Shown here piece by piece: positions 43,844-52,838 of a DNA stretch of 64,000 bases (positions are counted from its first letter, which is position 1; each line of letters begins with the position of its first letter). The position numbers and the translations under genes were made by a program. Source of the DNA: JAUASV01 sp047605685 (lineage in GTDB: Bacteria; Actinomycetota; Actinomycetes; Actinomycetales; Microbacteriaceae). The stretch is taken from assembly GCA_047605685.1 (NCBI GenBank), contig JASGFF010000001.1, positions 29,562 through 93,561 on the forward strand. The letters are read 5' to 3'. Below the pieces are notes generated by a model that did no database searches, was not told the DNA's origin, and saw only the letters and a program-made list of their open reading frames with translations.

Positions 43844-44836
43844 GGGACGGCTCGGCGTCCGACCATCCTCGAGGTGGCCCGGCTGGCCGGCGTCTCGCAC
43901 CAGACCGTCTCCCGGTTCCTCAGGTTCAACGGCGACGGGCTCAAGCCCGCGACGCGTGAGCGTGTCACCGCCGCGATCGAGGAGCTGAACTACCGCCCGA
44001 ACCTCCTCGCCCGCTCCATGCGCACCCGCGTGACCGGCCGGGTGGCCGTGCTCATGCCGGCGCTCGCCTACAACCCGGCCCGCATGCTCGCCGGCGCGAC
44101 GCGGACGGCGCACGACGCCGGCTACACCGTGGAGGTCATCAGCCCGGAGGGCGGCGCCGCCTCCCGCGCCGAGCGCATCCTGGAACTGTCCGACACGCGA
44201 CAGGTCGACGGGATCCTGTCGCTGGCGGCCGCCGACCTCGCCGACGGCGACCTGCCGACCGACACGGTCGTCGTCATCTCCTCGAGCCTCGACGACGAGA
44301 TGCGCAGCACCGGGGAGCTGACCGACGCGACGCCGATCGTGAGGTTCGTCGAGCGCCTCGCCGAACTCGGACACCGGCGTTTCTACCACGTGGCCGGCGA
44401 GGCCGACTTCCCGTCTGCGCGGACTCGGGCGGCCGCGTTCACCGAGACCGTGGAGCGCCTGGGCCTGGAGTCGACGGGGATCTACGCGGGCGACTGGAGC
44501 GGGGAGTCGGGCGTCGCGGCGGTGCGGGCGATCCGCGCCGGCCACGAGCCCACCGCCATCATCGCGGCCAACGACGTCACGGCCGCCGGCGTGATGCGCG
44601 GCGCCGTCGCCCGCGGCTGGAGCATTCCCGGCGACATCAGCGTGACCGGCTGGGACAACAACCCGATGGGACCGTTCCTGAGCCCGTCGCTGACCACCGT
44701 GGAGGTGAACCACGAACGGGTCGGCAGCAACGGGATGGCGCGGCTGATCGCCCTGCTGCGCGACGAGGAGCCCCAGATCACGGATGTCCCGGTGAACCAG
44801 ATCATCTGGCGGGAGTCGACCGGCCCCGCCGCCTGA
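43814..44836 (+). CDS. LacI-family repressor of the beta-helix/sugar module
   Basis: A 340-residue LacI regulator with HTH TILEVARLAGVSHQTVSRFLRFNGDGLKPATRERV, hinge YRPNLLARSMRTRVTGRVAVLMP and a sugar-binding-type effector domain ending WDNNPMGPFLSPSLTTVEVNHERVG. GGGAGGGG just upstream favours GTG 43814; ATG 43772 is the alternative. The gene starts with a perfect 15-bp duplication (VAQHTVAQHT), giving two equivalent GTG starts. It most likely binds the AGTGATCGTTCACT-type sites found at its own and the neighbouring promoters. Confidence 0.9.
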   Translation: MAQHTVAQHTGTARRPTILEVARLAGVSHQTVSRFLRFNGDGLKPATRERVTAAIEELNYRPNLLARSMRTRVTGRVAVLMPALAYNPARMLAGATRTAHDAGYTVEVISPEGGAASRAERILELSDTRQVDGILSLAAADLADGDLPTDTVVVISSSLDDEMRSTGELTDATPIVRFVERLAELGHRRFYHVAGEADFPSARTRAAAFTETVERLGLESTGIYAGDWSGESGVAAVRAIRAGHEPTAIIAANDVTAAGVMRGAVARGWSIPGDISVTGWDNNPMGPFLSPSLTTVEVNHERVGSNGMARLIALLRDEEPQITDVPVNQIIWRESTGPAA

Positions 44837-44895
44837 CGAACCGGGACCCCGGCGGCTCGGCGCCGGTCCACGGGCGTGCGTCCATCCACAGTCGA

Positions 44896-44935
44896 CACCG
44901 GCCGATGGACGCCAGCACCGGCCGATTGACGCCAG
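44896..44935. repeat. 20-bp tandem repeat carrying a -35 hexamer
   Basis: Two copies (44896-44915, 44916-44935) differ at one base. In the second copy the variant base makes TTGACG, the -35 element of the promoter of the giant gene; the first copy has TGGACG. Confidence 0.85.
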
Positions 44936-44954
44936 AGTGATCGTTCATTATAGT
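44926..44954 (+). promoter_or_regulatory. Near-consensus promoter of the giant beta-helix gene
   Basis: TTGACG (44926-44931) and TATAGT (44949-44954) are exactly 17 bp apart, the best vegetative promoter match in the window. An operator copy fills the spacer and a second, perfect palindrome lies just downstream, so tight repression is expected. The message has a leader of about 145 nt. Confidence 0.75.
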
Positions 44955-44979
44955 CAGCCGGCAGAGGGTGAACGTTCAC
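44936..44979. promoter_or_regulatory. Two LacI operators at the giant gene promoter
   Basis: AGTGATCGTTCATT (44936-44949) lies between -35 and -10. GTGAACGTTCAC (44968-44979) is a perfect 12-bp palindrome near the expected transcription start. Their centres are 31 bp apart. Confidence 0.82.
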
Positions 44980-45106
44980 GTTTATGGCGTGGGCGTTGTA
45001 CAACGACGTCCCCTCCATGACGCGTGCAAGGTCGCACCGCGCCCAGGCTCGTGGACTCACGCACGGAGCACCCCTCGGGACGTCCCGAAGGAAAGGATGA
45101 CAGCCC

Positions 45107-48100
45107 ATGAGACGACCGCGTCTATGGATGCCCGCTCTCGCCGCTCTCACGATCGCCACCCTCGGCGCCGGCACGATACTCGCCAACGCGACCACGGCCT
45201 CCGCCGCGACGACCGTGACGACCGTGACGACGAGCGCCGACACGACGTTCGCCGGCTACACCGACAAGGACGACCTCGGCACCACCGGACGCGAGATCGT
45301 CACGGACGGCGAGCTCCCGGTGACGGACGGCTCGGCGCCCACGGGAACGGGCACCACCTACTACGTCGACTCCGTCGACGGCGACGACAGCGCCGACGGC
45401 ACCTCGACCGACACGGCCTGGCAGTCGTTCGACAACGTGAACGACACCGTGTTCGAGGCGGGCGACCGCATCCTGCTGAAGGCCGGCAGCGTCTGGGAGG
45501 CTGACGGCGACACGGTCGCGACCGAGGCCTACGACTACACGACCTGGAGCGACGGCGTCGGCACCGACGTCGAGGGCGGCGACCCCACCGCGCTGCTGGC
45601 GCCGCAGGGCTCGGGAACCGAGGACGACCCGATCGTGCTCTCCAGCTACGGCGACGGCGCGGCCCCGGAGCTGGACGGCCGCGGCACCGTCAACGACGTG
45701 CTGCAGCTGACGAACCAGGAGCACTGGGACATCTCCAACATCGAGATCACCAACGTGACCGACGGCTTCGACGCCACGACGAACGACGCCACAGGCCTCG
45801 CGCCGGGCGAGGAGGACCCCGACCAGGGAGACCTGCGCGGCATCCACATCCAGGGCGAGAGCGCGGGGGTTCTCAGCGGCTTCGACATCCACGACGTCTT
45901 CATCCACGACGTCAGCGGCGTGACCTGGTCGGTCACCAATGCCGGCGTCGACCGCTCGAAGCGGACCGGCGGCATCGTCTTCGAGGGGCTCAAGGGCGAC
46001 GGCGTCACCGCCAGCCAGCTCGAGGACATCGTGATCAGCGACAGCGTGATCGCGAACACCTCCTTCGCGAACATCGCCTTCCGCCAGTTCTCCGGAATGG
46101 GCACCTGGCGGTATCACGACGTCGACCCGGGATGGGGCGACCGCGCCGCGGCCTCGGCGACCACGACGGGTGTGATCACCGAGGACCCCGACTGGACCCC
46201 GTTCACCGACGTCGAGATCTCGGGGAACTACCTGACCAACAGCGGCACCGCCTACGGCTGGGACGCCATGTACCTGACGAGCGTGCAGGACGCGACGGTC
46301 GAGGACAACCTCATCGACGGCGCCGGCGTCACGGGCATCGAGATGTACTGGGACGACAACATCGTGGTCCAGAACAACGAGGTCGCGGACATCGAGGAGC
46401 GCACGGACGCGGCGGACAAGAACGGCATCGACATGGACCGTGGGACCTCGAACATCCTGGTCCAGGGCAACTACGTCCACGACAGCGGCGAGGGCATCCT
46501 GCTCTGCGGGTTCTCGTTCAGCACGGCGGTCGTGCGGTACAACATCATCGCCGACATCGATCGCAACTACATCAACCCGCACGGCGACAGCGGCGTCAAC
46601 GTCATCTACAACAACCTGATGTACAACGCCCAGGAGGGCGAGAGCGACGAGATCGGCTTCTTCCGCTCCTCGGGGACGGAGTCGACCTACCTGACGTCGA
46701 GCAATCTGCACTACGTGCTGAACAACGTGTTCATCAACACGCAGTCCGACGGGGTGACCGGCTCCGACTTCGAGACCGACTATCCCGGCGTGACCTTCAG
46801 CAACAACTCCTACTCCGGGGTGGAGATCAGCGCCCCATCGGCCGACGCGAACGCCATCACGGCCGACCCGCAGCTGATCGGGGACCCGCTGGACGACATC
46901 ACCAACGCGGAGATCGGCTCGGTCTCCTCGCCGCTGATCGCGGCCGGCACCACCGTCGACCTGGCCACGATCGCGCCCGGCTTCGACGCCAGCGGGGAGT
47001 CGGACGACAGCCAGCTCACGGCCAGCACCGACTTCTTCGGCGAGAGCCTCTCGACGCCGCCCACGGTCGGCCCCACCTCGTACACGCCCGCCGACGGCGA
47101 CGGCGTGATCGCGGGTGAGGTGCTGGACGAATCGGGTGAGCCCGTGCCCGACGCGACCGTCAGCTACGACTCGGAGTCGGTCACCGCCGACGACGACGGT
47201 CATTATGCGATCGAGGTCGAGGCCGGCACGTACACCCTGACGCCGAGCGCCACGGACTACGAGTCGGGCGACGGCGTCGAGGTGACGGTCGCCGACGGGG
47301 AGACGCTGGGGACGGACCTGACCCTGGGCGAGACGACCACCACCCTCGGCACGGTGACCGGCACGGTCACCGCCGCCGGATCCGTCGTCGCGGACGCGAC
47401 CGTCGTGCTGTCGGAGGGCGAGGAGACCGTGGCGACGACCACGACCGACGACACTGGCGTCTACGCTTTCTCCGACGTGCCGGCGGCGAGCGACTACACG
47501 GTCGACGTGACCAAGGACGGCTACCTGGAGAGCTCCACGTCCGATGTGACCGTCGCGGCCGCGCGCACGACGACGGTCGACGTCACGCTCTCCCGCGATC
47601 CGGGCGAGACCGACTACGCGATCAACGAGACCTTCGACGACGAGACCACCGGCACCTTCACCGGCACCGCTGACGGCGTCTTCGCCGTGACCTCCTCGTC
47701 CTCGTCGGCGGCCACGCTCAGCATCGTGGAGGACGCCGACCAGTCGGGCAACAAGTACCTGGACATCGACAAGACCGCCAGCGGCAACATCGCGGTGTAC
47801 ACGCCCGAGGCGCAGGGCCTCACCGGCACGGTCACGATCGAGGCGAGGGTCAAACGCACCTCGACGACCTCCTACCCCAACCAGGTGGGCTTGTACTCCT
47901 ACGCCGCGTCGGGCTGGGATGCCACCTCGCCGTGGTCCTCGTCCGACCCAGCGGCGACGTTCGCCTTCTCGAACGGGAACATCATCACGCACAACGTGAC
48001 CGGGTCGAGCACGACCGTGGCCGCCGAGGCCTACACGGTCGACCAGTGGTACACGATCCGCAACGTCGTCGACCTCGACACCGGGACGTTCGACTTCTAT

Positions 48101-49699
48101 GTGGACGACATGACCACGCCGGTCCTGTCCGACCAGCCGTTGCGCAGCCAGGTGGACGAGCTCGACTACTTCTCGTTCCTGTCCACCTCGTCGAACATCG
48201 GCGACATGCTCGTCGACTACTTCCGGGTGAACACCGGCGAGCCGTACGACTACGACGACTCCGTCCTCGGCAGCGTCGACGTGGAGACCGACGACGGCCA
48301 GGTGACACTGGACACGTCGGACGACGGGCTGACCTACTCCGGCACCGTCGACCAGTTCACCGACGAGGTCACGGTCGCCGCGACCGCGGACAGCCCGTTC
48401 GCGAGCGTCTCCGTCGACGGGACCACGGTCGCCGACGGTGAGACGGTGACCGTGCCACTGGACGAGGGAGACGACCAGGAGGCGACGATCACGACCGACA
48501 TCCCCGTCGTGGTCACCGCCGAGGACGACAGCACGACCTCCTACACGATCGCCATATCGCGGACCAATCCAAGCCAGTCGACACAGTTGCGCGACCTCTC
48601 GGTCGTCGGCTACGAGCTGAGCCCGACGTTCGAGCCGGACCTGCAGGGAACCGACGAGCCGTACACGCTGACCGAGACCCTGGACAGCTCGGTGACCTCG
48701 GCGGAGATCGAGTGGGTGGTCGGCTGGGACGACCAGAGCGTGCAGGTCGACGGTAAGGACATCGCATCCGGCACGACCGAGACCACGGTCGATCTGGAGG
48801 CCGGCGAGAACACGATCGAGGTCGTGGCGAGCTCGTACGCGGGCGAGACGGGCACCTACGTGATCACGATCGACGTGGCCGAAGAGCCCACCTCCGTCAC
48901 CGTGACCGGCACGTCCAGCGTTGTGGTCGGCGAGACGACCACGCTGACGGCGACGGTCGCGCCCGACGACGCGGATCAGAGCGTCACCTGGTCGTCGTCG
49001 GACACCGCGGTCGCCACCGTCTCCTCCGCGGGAGTCGTCACCGGCGTGGCGGAGGGGACGGCGGTGATCACGGCCACCTCCGATGCCGACGACGACATCT
49101 CCGGCTCGCTCTCGGTCACCGTGTCGCCCGCGGCTTCGGTCGCCACGGCTTCCACGGCGGCGGCGATATCGGCCGGCACCGTGACGGTGTCGGGTACGGC
49201 GAGGGTCGGTTCGACGCTGCGAGCGCACACGGGGAGCTGGTCCCCCACGGGCGTGACGTTCACGTATCAATGGCTGCGCAATGGCGTCGCGATCAGCGGG
49301 GCCACGGGCTCGTCGCACAAGCTCGTGGCGAAGGACGCCCACACCCGGCTGAGCGTGCAGGTGACGGCCTCGGCCACCGGCTACACGAGCACCACGGCCG
49401 TGTCCGCCGCGACCACGAAGGTGAAGCTCGGCAAGCTGACGACGAAGAAGCCCACGATCGCGGGGACCGCTAAGGTCGGCAAGAGGCTGAAGGCCAAGTC
49501 GGGCACCTGGAGCCCGTCGGGCGTGAAGCTGCACTACCGGTGGTACCGCAACGGCAAGGTCATCAAGGGCGCCACCGCGTCGACCTACCGGCTCAAGAAG
49601 GCCGACAAGGGCGCCAAGATCACCGTGAAGGTCACCGGCAAGAAGTCCGGCTACGCGACGGCCGCCAAGAAGTCGAAGGCGACCGCGAAGGTCCGCTGA
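45107..49699 (+). CDS. 1530-residue secreted multidomain protein with right-handed beta-helix
   Basis: A Sec signal (MRRPRLWMPALAALTIATLGAG...ATTASA) is followed near residues 85-130 by TTYYVDSVDGDDSADGTSTDTAWQSFDNVN..FEAGDRILLKAG, the entry of a parallel beta-helix domain running to about 650. Then come two carboxypeptidase-regulatory/CNA-B-like domains (about 665-745 and 748-830), a LamG-like domain (835-1045), two cadherin-like beta-sandwiches (about 1050-1150, 1160-1260), a BIG2 Ig-like domain (1260-1340) and two C-terminal Ig-like repeats sharing GSWSPTGVTFTYQWLRNGV/GTWSPSGVKLHYRWYRNGK. The body is very acidic, Thr-rich and Asp-rich; the last repeat is Lys-rich and may bind the cell wall, as there is no LPxTG. 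Beta-helix proteins of this type are polysaccharide lyases or hydrolases; the catalytic residues and substrate are unknown. Confidence 0.85.
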   Translation: MRRPRLWMPALAALTIATLGAGTILANATTASAATTVTTVTTSADTTFAGYTDKDDLGTTGREIVTDGELPVTDGSAPTGTGTTYYVDSVDGDDSADGTSTDTAWQSFDNVNDTVFEAGDRILLKAGSVWEADGDTVATEAYDYTTWSDGVGTDVEGGDPTALLAPQGSGTEDDPIVLSSYGDGAAPELDGRGTVNDVLQLTNQEHWDISNIEITNVTDGFDATTNDATGLAPGEEDPDQGDLRGIHIQGESAGVLSGFDIHDVFIHDVSGVTWSVTNAGVDRSKRTGGIVFEGLKGDGVTASQLEDIVISDSVIANTSFANIAFRQFSGMGTWRYHDVDPGWGDRAAASATTTGVITEDPDWTPFTDVEISGNYLTNSGTAYGWDAMYLTSVQDATVEDNLIDGAGVTGIEMYWDDNIVVQNNEVADIEERTDAADKNGIDMDRGTSNILVQGNYVHDSGEGILLCGFSFSTAVVRYNIIADIDRNYINPHGDSGVNVIYNNLMYNAQEGESDEIGFFRSSGTESTYLTSSNLHYVLNNVFINTQSDGVTGSDFETDYPGVTFSNNSYSGVEISAPSADANAITADPQLIGDPLDDITNAEIGSVSSPLIAAGTTVDLATIAPGFDASGESDDSQLTASTDFFGESLSTPPTVGPTSYTPADGDGVIAGEVLDESGEPVPDATVSYDSESVTADDDGHYAIEVEAGTYTLTPSATDYESGDGVEVTVADGETLGTDLTLGETTTTLGTVTGTVTAAGSVVADATVVLSEGEETVATTTTDDTGVYAFSDVPAASDYTVDVTKDGYLESSTSDVTVAAARTTTVDVTLSRDPGETDYAINETFDDETTGTFTGTADGVFAVTSSSSSAATLSIVEDADQSGNKYLDIDKTASGNIAVYTPEAQGLTGTVTIEARVKRTSTTSYPNQVGLYSYAASGWDATSPWSSSDPAATFAFSNGNIITHNVTGSSTTVAAEAYTVDQWYTIRNVVDLDTGTFDFYVDDMTTPVLSDQPLRSQVDELDYFSFLSTSSNIGDMLVDYFRVNTGEPYDYDDSVLGSVDVETDDGQVTLDTSDDGLTYSGTVDQFTDEVTVAATADSPFASVSVDGTTVADGETVTVPLDEGDDQEATITTDIPVVVTAEDDSTTSYTIAISRTNPSQSTQLRDLSVVGYELSPTFEPDLQGTDEPYTLTETLDSSVTSAEIEWVVGWDDQSVQVDGKDIASGTTETTVDLEAGENTIEVVASSYAGETGTYVITIDVAEEPTSVTVTGTSSVVVGETTTLTATVAPDDADQSVTWSSSDTAVATVSSAGVVTGVAEGTAVITATSDADDDISGSLSVTVSPAASVATASTAAAISAGTVTVSGTARVGSTLRAHTGSWSPTGVTFTYQWLRNGVAISGATGSSHKLVAKDAHTRLSVQVTASATGYTSTTAVSAATTKVKLGKLTTKKPTIAGTAKVGKRLKAKSGTWSPSGVKLHYRWYRNGKVIKGATASTYRLKKADKGAKITVKVTGKKSGYATAAKKSKATAKVR

Positions 49700-49702
49700 C
49701 CT

Positions 49703-49728
49703 GACGGCGGATCCCGACGGCGGATCCC
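49703..49728. repeat. 13-bp tandem duplication after the giant gene
   Basis: Two perfect 13-bp copies (49703-49715, 49716-49728) lie just after the stop codon and before the terminator. Confidence 0.88.
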
Positions 49729-49733
49729 GAATA

Positions 49734-49768
49734 GAGGCCCGGCTCCCGTCCCACGGGGGCCGGGCCTC
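49734..49768. terminator. Bidirectional terminator after the giant gene
   Basis: Perfect 10-bp arms (GAGGCCCGGC/GCCGGGCCTC, 49734-49743 and 49759-49768) with a 15-nt loop, followed by TCGTGTT, lie between convergent genes. Confidence 0.82.
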
Positions 49769-49859
49769 TCGTGTTCGCGCCGGAGCGCCGGCACCCGGCC
49801 GGACTCCACGTGGTCGACGCGAGGCAACGGACTCGGCCCCCGCCGGGTCGGCAGACCGG

Positions 49860-50933
49860 TTACGGCGCGAGAACGCGCGCCTGAGCCTGCGCGCGGACGC
49901 TGAGCTCGGCCGCCTTGAAGGCGTGCGCCTGCGTCATCGCGTTCTCGGTGCGGTTCAGGCAATCCAGTATGAGCTCGCCGAAGAAGGGGTAGCCGACGGT
50001 GCCCGCGGCGTCGATGCGCCGCTCGCCGTCGCCGTTGACCAGGAACAGCTGGCCGGGGCCGTGGCCCGTGGCCACATCCACGTACTTGCGCAGCTCGATG
50101 TACCCCTCGGTGCCGAGGATGAAGGTGCGGCCGTCGCCCCAGGTCCTCAGCCCGTCGGGGGTGAACCAGTCGACGCGCACGTATCCGGTGGTGCCGTTGT
50201 CCAGGACCAGGTGGGCGTCGCCGAAGTCGTCCAGCCCCGGCGTCTCGGGGTGCGCGTGGTTCGCGATCGTCGCACTGCTGATCTCGGCGTCCTGCGCGCC
50301 GGTGAAGTGCAGCAGCTGCTCGAAGTTGTGGCTGCCGATGTCGCACAGGATGCCGCCGTACCGCTCGCGCTCGAAGAACCAGTCGGGCCTGCCGGTGCCG
50401 AGCCGGTGCGGCCCGAAGCCGGCGACGTGCAGCACCCGGCCGATCGCGCCCTCCTCGATGAGCCGGCCGGCCAGGACGGCCGCCTCGACGTGGATGCGCT
50501 CCGCGTAGTAGACCGCGTATTTGCGCCCGGTGCGCTCGGTGGCGGCGCGGGCGGCGGCCAGCTGGTCAAGGGTGGTCAGCGGCGCCTTGTCGGTGAAGTA
50601 GTCCTTGCCCGCTGCCATCACCCGCAGTCCCAGCTCGCAGCGCTCCGAGGCGATCGCGGCGCCGGCGACCAGGCGCACCTGCGGATCGTCGAGCACCTCG
50701 GCCTCGCTGCGGGCGATGCGCGCCTGCGGGAAGGTCTCGCGGAATCTCTCGGCCCGCCCGGGCACCGGGTCGTAGACCCACTTCAGTGTGGCGCCGGCGT
50801 CGACGAGCGCGCCGGTCATGCCGCGGATGTGCCCGTGGTCGAGGTGGGTCGCGGCGATGACGAACTCGCCGGGTGCGACCACGGGCCGGGGCACGGATGC
50901 GGGCGCGTAGTTGGCGCCGTCGGAACTGGGCAT
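49860..50933 (-). CDS. Gfo/Idh/MocA-family oxidoreductase
   Basis: A 357-residue NAD(P)-dependent oxidoreductase-like protein. The Rossmann start is divergent (FVIAATHLDHGHIRGMTGALVDAGATLKWVYDP) with no GxGxxG. The EKP motif reads DKAPLTT, and a clear C-terminal Gfo domain carries GGILCDIGSHNFEQLLHFTG. GAGGAA precedes the ATG. It is encoded 26 bp after a second family member and presumably acts on the sugar or uronate released by the beta-helix protein. The weak nucleotide motif could mean altered cofactor use. Confidence 0.82.
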   Translation of the reverse strand: MPSSDGANYAPASVPRPVVAPGEFVIAATHLDHGHIRGMTGALVDAGATLKWVYDPVPGRAERFRETFPQARIARSEAEVLDDPQVRLVAGAAIASERCELGLRVMAAGKDYFTDKAPLTTLDQLAAARAATERTGRKYAVYYAERIHVEAAVLAGRLIEEGAIGRVLHVAGFGPHRLGTGRPDWFFERERYGGILCDIGSHNFEQLLHFTGAQDAEISSATIANHAHPETPGLDDFGDAHLVLDNGTTGYVRVDWFTPDGLRTWGDGRTFILGTEGYIELRKYVDVATGHGPGQLFLVNGDGERRIDAAGTVGYPFFGELILDCLNRTENAMTQAHAFKAAELSVRAQAQARVLAP

Positions 50934-50959
50934 GGATTCCTCGCTGTCGCCGTCGCCGC

Positions 50960-52120
50960 TCAGCCGGCGTCCGACGAGGCGCCGACGATGATGGCGCCCT
51001 GCTCGCGCCGAGAGCCGGTCTTCTCGAAGAAGCGCGGGGCGCGCGACTCGAGCCCGCCGGAGCGGTAGTAGGGGCTGTCCGGCGGCAGCGGCAGGTCGAT
51101 GGTGCGACGCTCGATCGCCGCCTGGTAGATCGCGGTGACCAGTTCGACGGCATTGCGCCCGTCGACGCCGGTGGCCTGCAGCGGCGCCTCGCCGCGGATC
51201 GCGGCGAGGACGTTGGCGATCTGCCCCGCGTGGCGCACGTGCTCCAGCGGCACGTGGCTCGCGGCGAGCGCGTCGAGTCGCGCCACGAGCTCTGCGTCGC
51301 CGCCCGGCGCGGGGAAGCCGTCCTCGCCGCCCCTCTCGGCGACGGCGCGCCACGGCTGGGAGACGCGCGCTCGCTCGCCCTGCACGACGATCGCCTGTTC
51401 CTCGCCGTGGTCGACGACGGAGCTCGTCAGCTCCGCGAGCGCCCGGTCGTACTGGAGCACGGCCACCGACAGGTCTTCGACCTCGGCGTTGTCGTGCTGT
51501 GCGTTGGTCATCATGGCGGCCACGGCGCGCGGGCGGCCCAGCAGCCACAGCAGCAGGTCGATGTGGTGGATCGCGTGGTTGAGCGTGCAGCCGCCGCCCT
51601 CCGAGGCCCAGGTGCCGCGCCACCACAGGTCGTAATAGGGCAGGCCGCGCCACCACGACGAGTCGACCCGCACATGGGAGATCGAGCCGATCAGACCGGT
51701 GCCGAGCACCTCCTTGAGCGTGGCGATGTCGTCGCGGTAGCGGTTCTGCGCGATCACGGACAGGATGCGTCCCGACTCCGCCGCCGCGGCGAGCATCGCG
51801 TCGCACTCCTCGAGCGAGGTGGCCATCGGCTTCTCGACGACGACGTTCACCCCGTGACGCAGGTACTGGATCGCCAGCGGCGCGTGCGCCGCCGGCGGGG
51901 TGACGATGCTGACGAGGTCGAGTCGCTCGGCCGCGAGCATCGAATCGGCGCTGTCGTAGGCCCGCACGTTCCGCAGGCCGTGCTCGTCGCGCTTGGCGGA
52001 CGCCCGCTCGACGCCGAGATCGGAGATCGCCACGATCTCGACCTCCTCGGGGAACTGCAGGTACGCCTTGATGTGCGCGTTCGAGATCCCGCCGGCTCCG
52101 ACGATTCCGACCTTGAGCAT
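50960..52120 (-). CDS. Gfo/Idh/MocA-family oxidoreductase
   Basis: A 386-residue classical member: Rossmann motif VGIVGAGGISNAHIKAYL, EKP motif VVVEKPMATSLEECDAML and the C-terminal GGGCTLNHAIHHIDLLLWLLG with the conserved Asp/His region. Such enzymes oxidise or epimerise sugars, inositols or their glycosides, often via 3-keto intermediates. An operator copy upstream places it in the LacI regulon with the importer and the giant secreted protein. Confidence 0.88.
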   Translation of the reverse strand: MLKVGIVGAGGISNAHIKAYLQFPEEVEIVAISDLGVERASAKRDEHGLRNVRAYDSADSMLAAERLDLVSIVTPPAAHAPLAIQYLRHGVNVVVEKPMATSLEECDAMLAAAAESGRILSVIAQNRYRDDIATLKEVLGTGLIGSISHVRVDSSWWRGLPYYDLWWRGTWASEGGGCTLNHAIHHIDLLLWLLGRPRAVAAMMTNAQHDNAEVEDLSVAVLQYDRALAELTSSVVDHGEEQAIVVQGERARVSQPWRAVAERGGEDGFPAPGGDAELVARLDALAASHVPLEHVRHAGQIANVLAAIRGEAPLQATGVDGRNAVELVTAIYQAAIERRTIDLPLPPDSPYYRSGGLESRAPRFFEKTGSRREQGAIIVGASSDAG

Positions 52121-52153
52121 CCGCGCTCGTCCCCTCTCCGGACACCGAACATT

Positions 52154-52167
52154 AGTGATCGTTCACC
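52154..52167. promoter_or_regulatory. LacI operator at the oxidoreductase operon promoter
   Basis: AGTGATCGTTCACC matches the motif of the 41-45 kb sites exactly over 13 bases and lies 34 bp before the oxidoreductase start codon. Confidence 0.8.
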
Positions 52168-52237
52168 AAATGCTACCGCGGCCCGCTCGCGTCGGCCAGG
52201 CCGCTGCCGCACCCCCACCCCGGGCCCCGTTAGGTAA

Positions 52238-52255
52238 TTAGTTACTTGTCACTAA
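52238..52255. promoter_or_regulatory. Likely TetR operator overlapping the regulator's translation start region
   Basis: TTAGTTAC and GTCACTAA form 8-bp arms with one mismatch and a 2-bp spacer, directly before the ATG of the TetR gene. A wider GTTAG/CTAAC pair frames it. It suggests autorepression. Confidence 0.7.
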
Positions 52256-52256
52256 C

Positions 52257-52838
52257 ATGGCGAGCATGGCGGAGCGGATGCGGGGCGAGGACCGTCGAGC
52301 GCAGGTGCTGGGGATCGCCGCGAAGGAGTTCGCGGAACACGGCCTGCACGGGGCGTCGACGGAGACGATCGCGCGCGCGGCGGGGATCACCCAGGCGTAC
52401 GTCTTCCGGATGTTCGGCACGAAGAAGGCGCTGTTCCTGGAGCTCGTGACGGGTGCGTTCGAGCGGGTCGGCGACGGCATGCTCGCCGCCGGCGCGGGAG
52501 CGACCGGGACGGGGTGCCTGCAGCGGATGGGCGCGCAGTACTACGGGCTGCTGTCGGACCGGACCTCGCTGCTGCTCCAGCTGCAGGGCTTCGCCGCCTG
52601 CGGGGACGCCGAGGTGCAGCGGGTCGTGCGCGAGCGGTTCGCCCGCCTGTGGCAGGTCGTCGCCCAGGCGACCGGGCTGGATGCGGTGACCGTCAAGTCG
52701 TTCCTCGCCTTCGGGATGCTGCTGAACATCGGGGCCGCGATCGACGTCGACGCGATCGCCGAGCCGTGGGCCGAGGGCGTGCGCACCCGCATCCTGCCGG
52801 GCCTGTTCGAGCACATCACGGCGGAGACGAACCGGTGA
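52257..52838 (+). CDS. TetR-family repressor
   Basis: A 193-residue regulator. The HTH spans RRAQVLGIAAKEFAEHGLHGASTETIARAAGITQAYVFRMFGTKKALFLELV, followed by a TetR ligand-binding domain. No ribosome site is visible before ATG 52257, so the message may be leaderless, common in actinobacteria. It precedes an efflux-type MFS gene in the same direction, the usual repressor-pump pair. Its last codons lie in a 15-bp tandem duplication. Confidence 0.88.
   Translation: MASMAERMRGEDRRAQVLGIAAKEFAEHGLHGASTETIARAAGITQAYVFRMFGTKKALFLELVTGAFERVGDGMLAAGAGATGTGCLQRMGAQYYGLLSDRTSLLLQLQGFAACGDAEVQRVVRERFARLWQVVAQATGLDAVTVKSFLAFGMLLNIGAAIDVDAIAEPWAEGVRTRILPGLFEHITAETNR

Noticed and set aside
45122..49534. 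A 1470-codon open frame antisense to the giant secreted protein
   Set aside because: It is the mirror of a Thr/Asp-rich, GC-biased gene. Its translation is an Arg/Val/Gly-rich run with no domain, and the plus strand has a signal peptide, promoter and recognisable domains.
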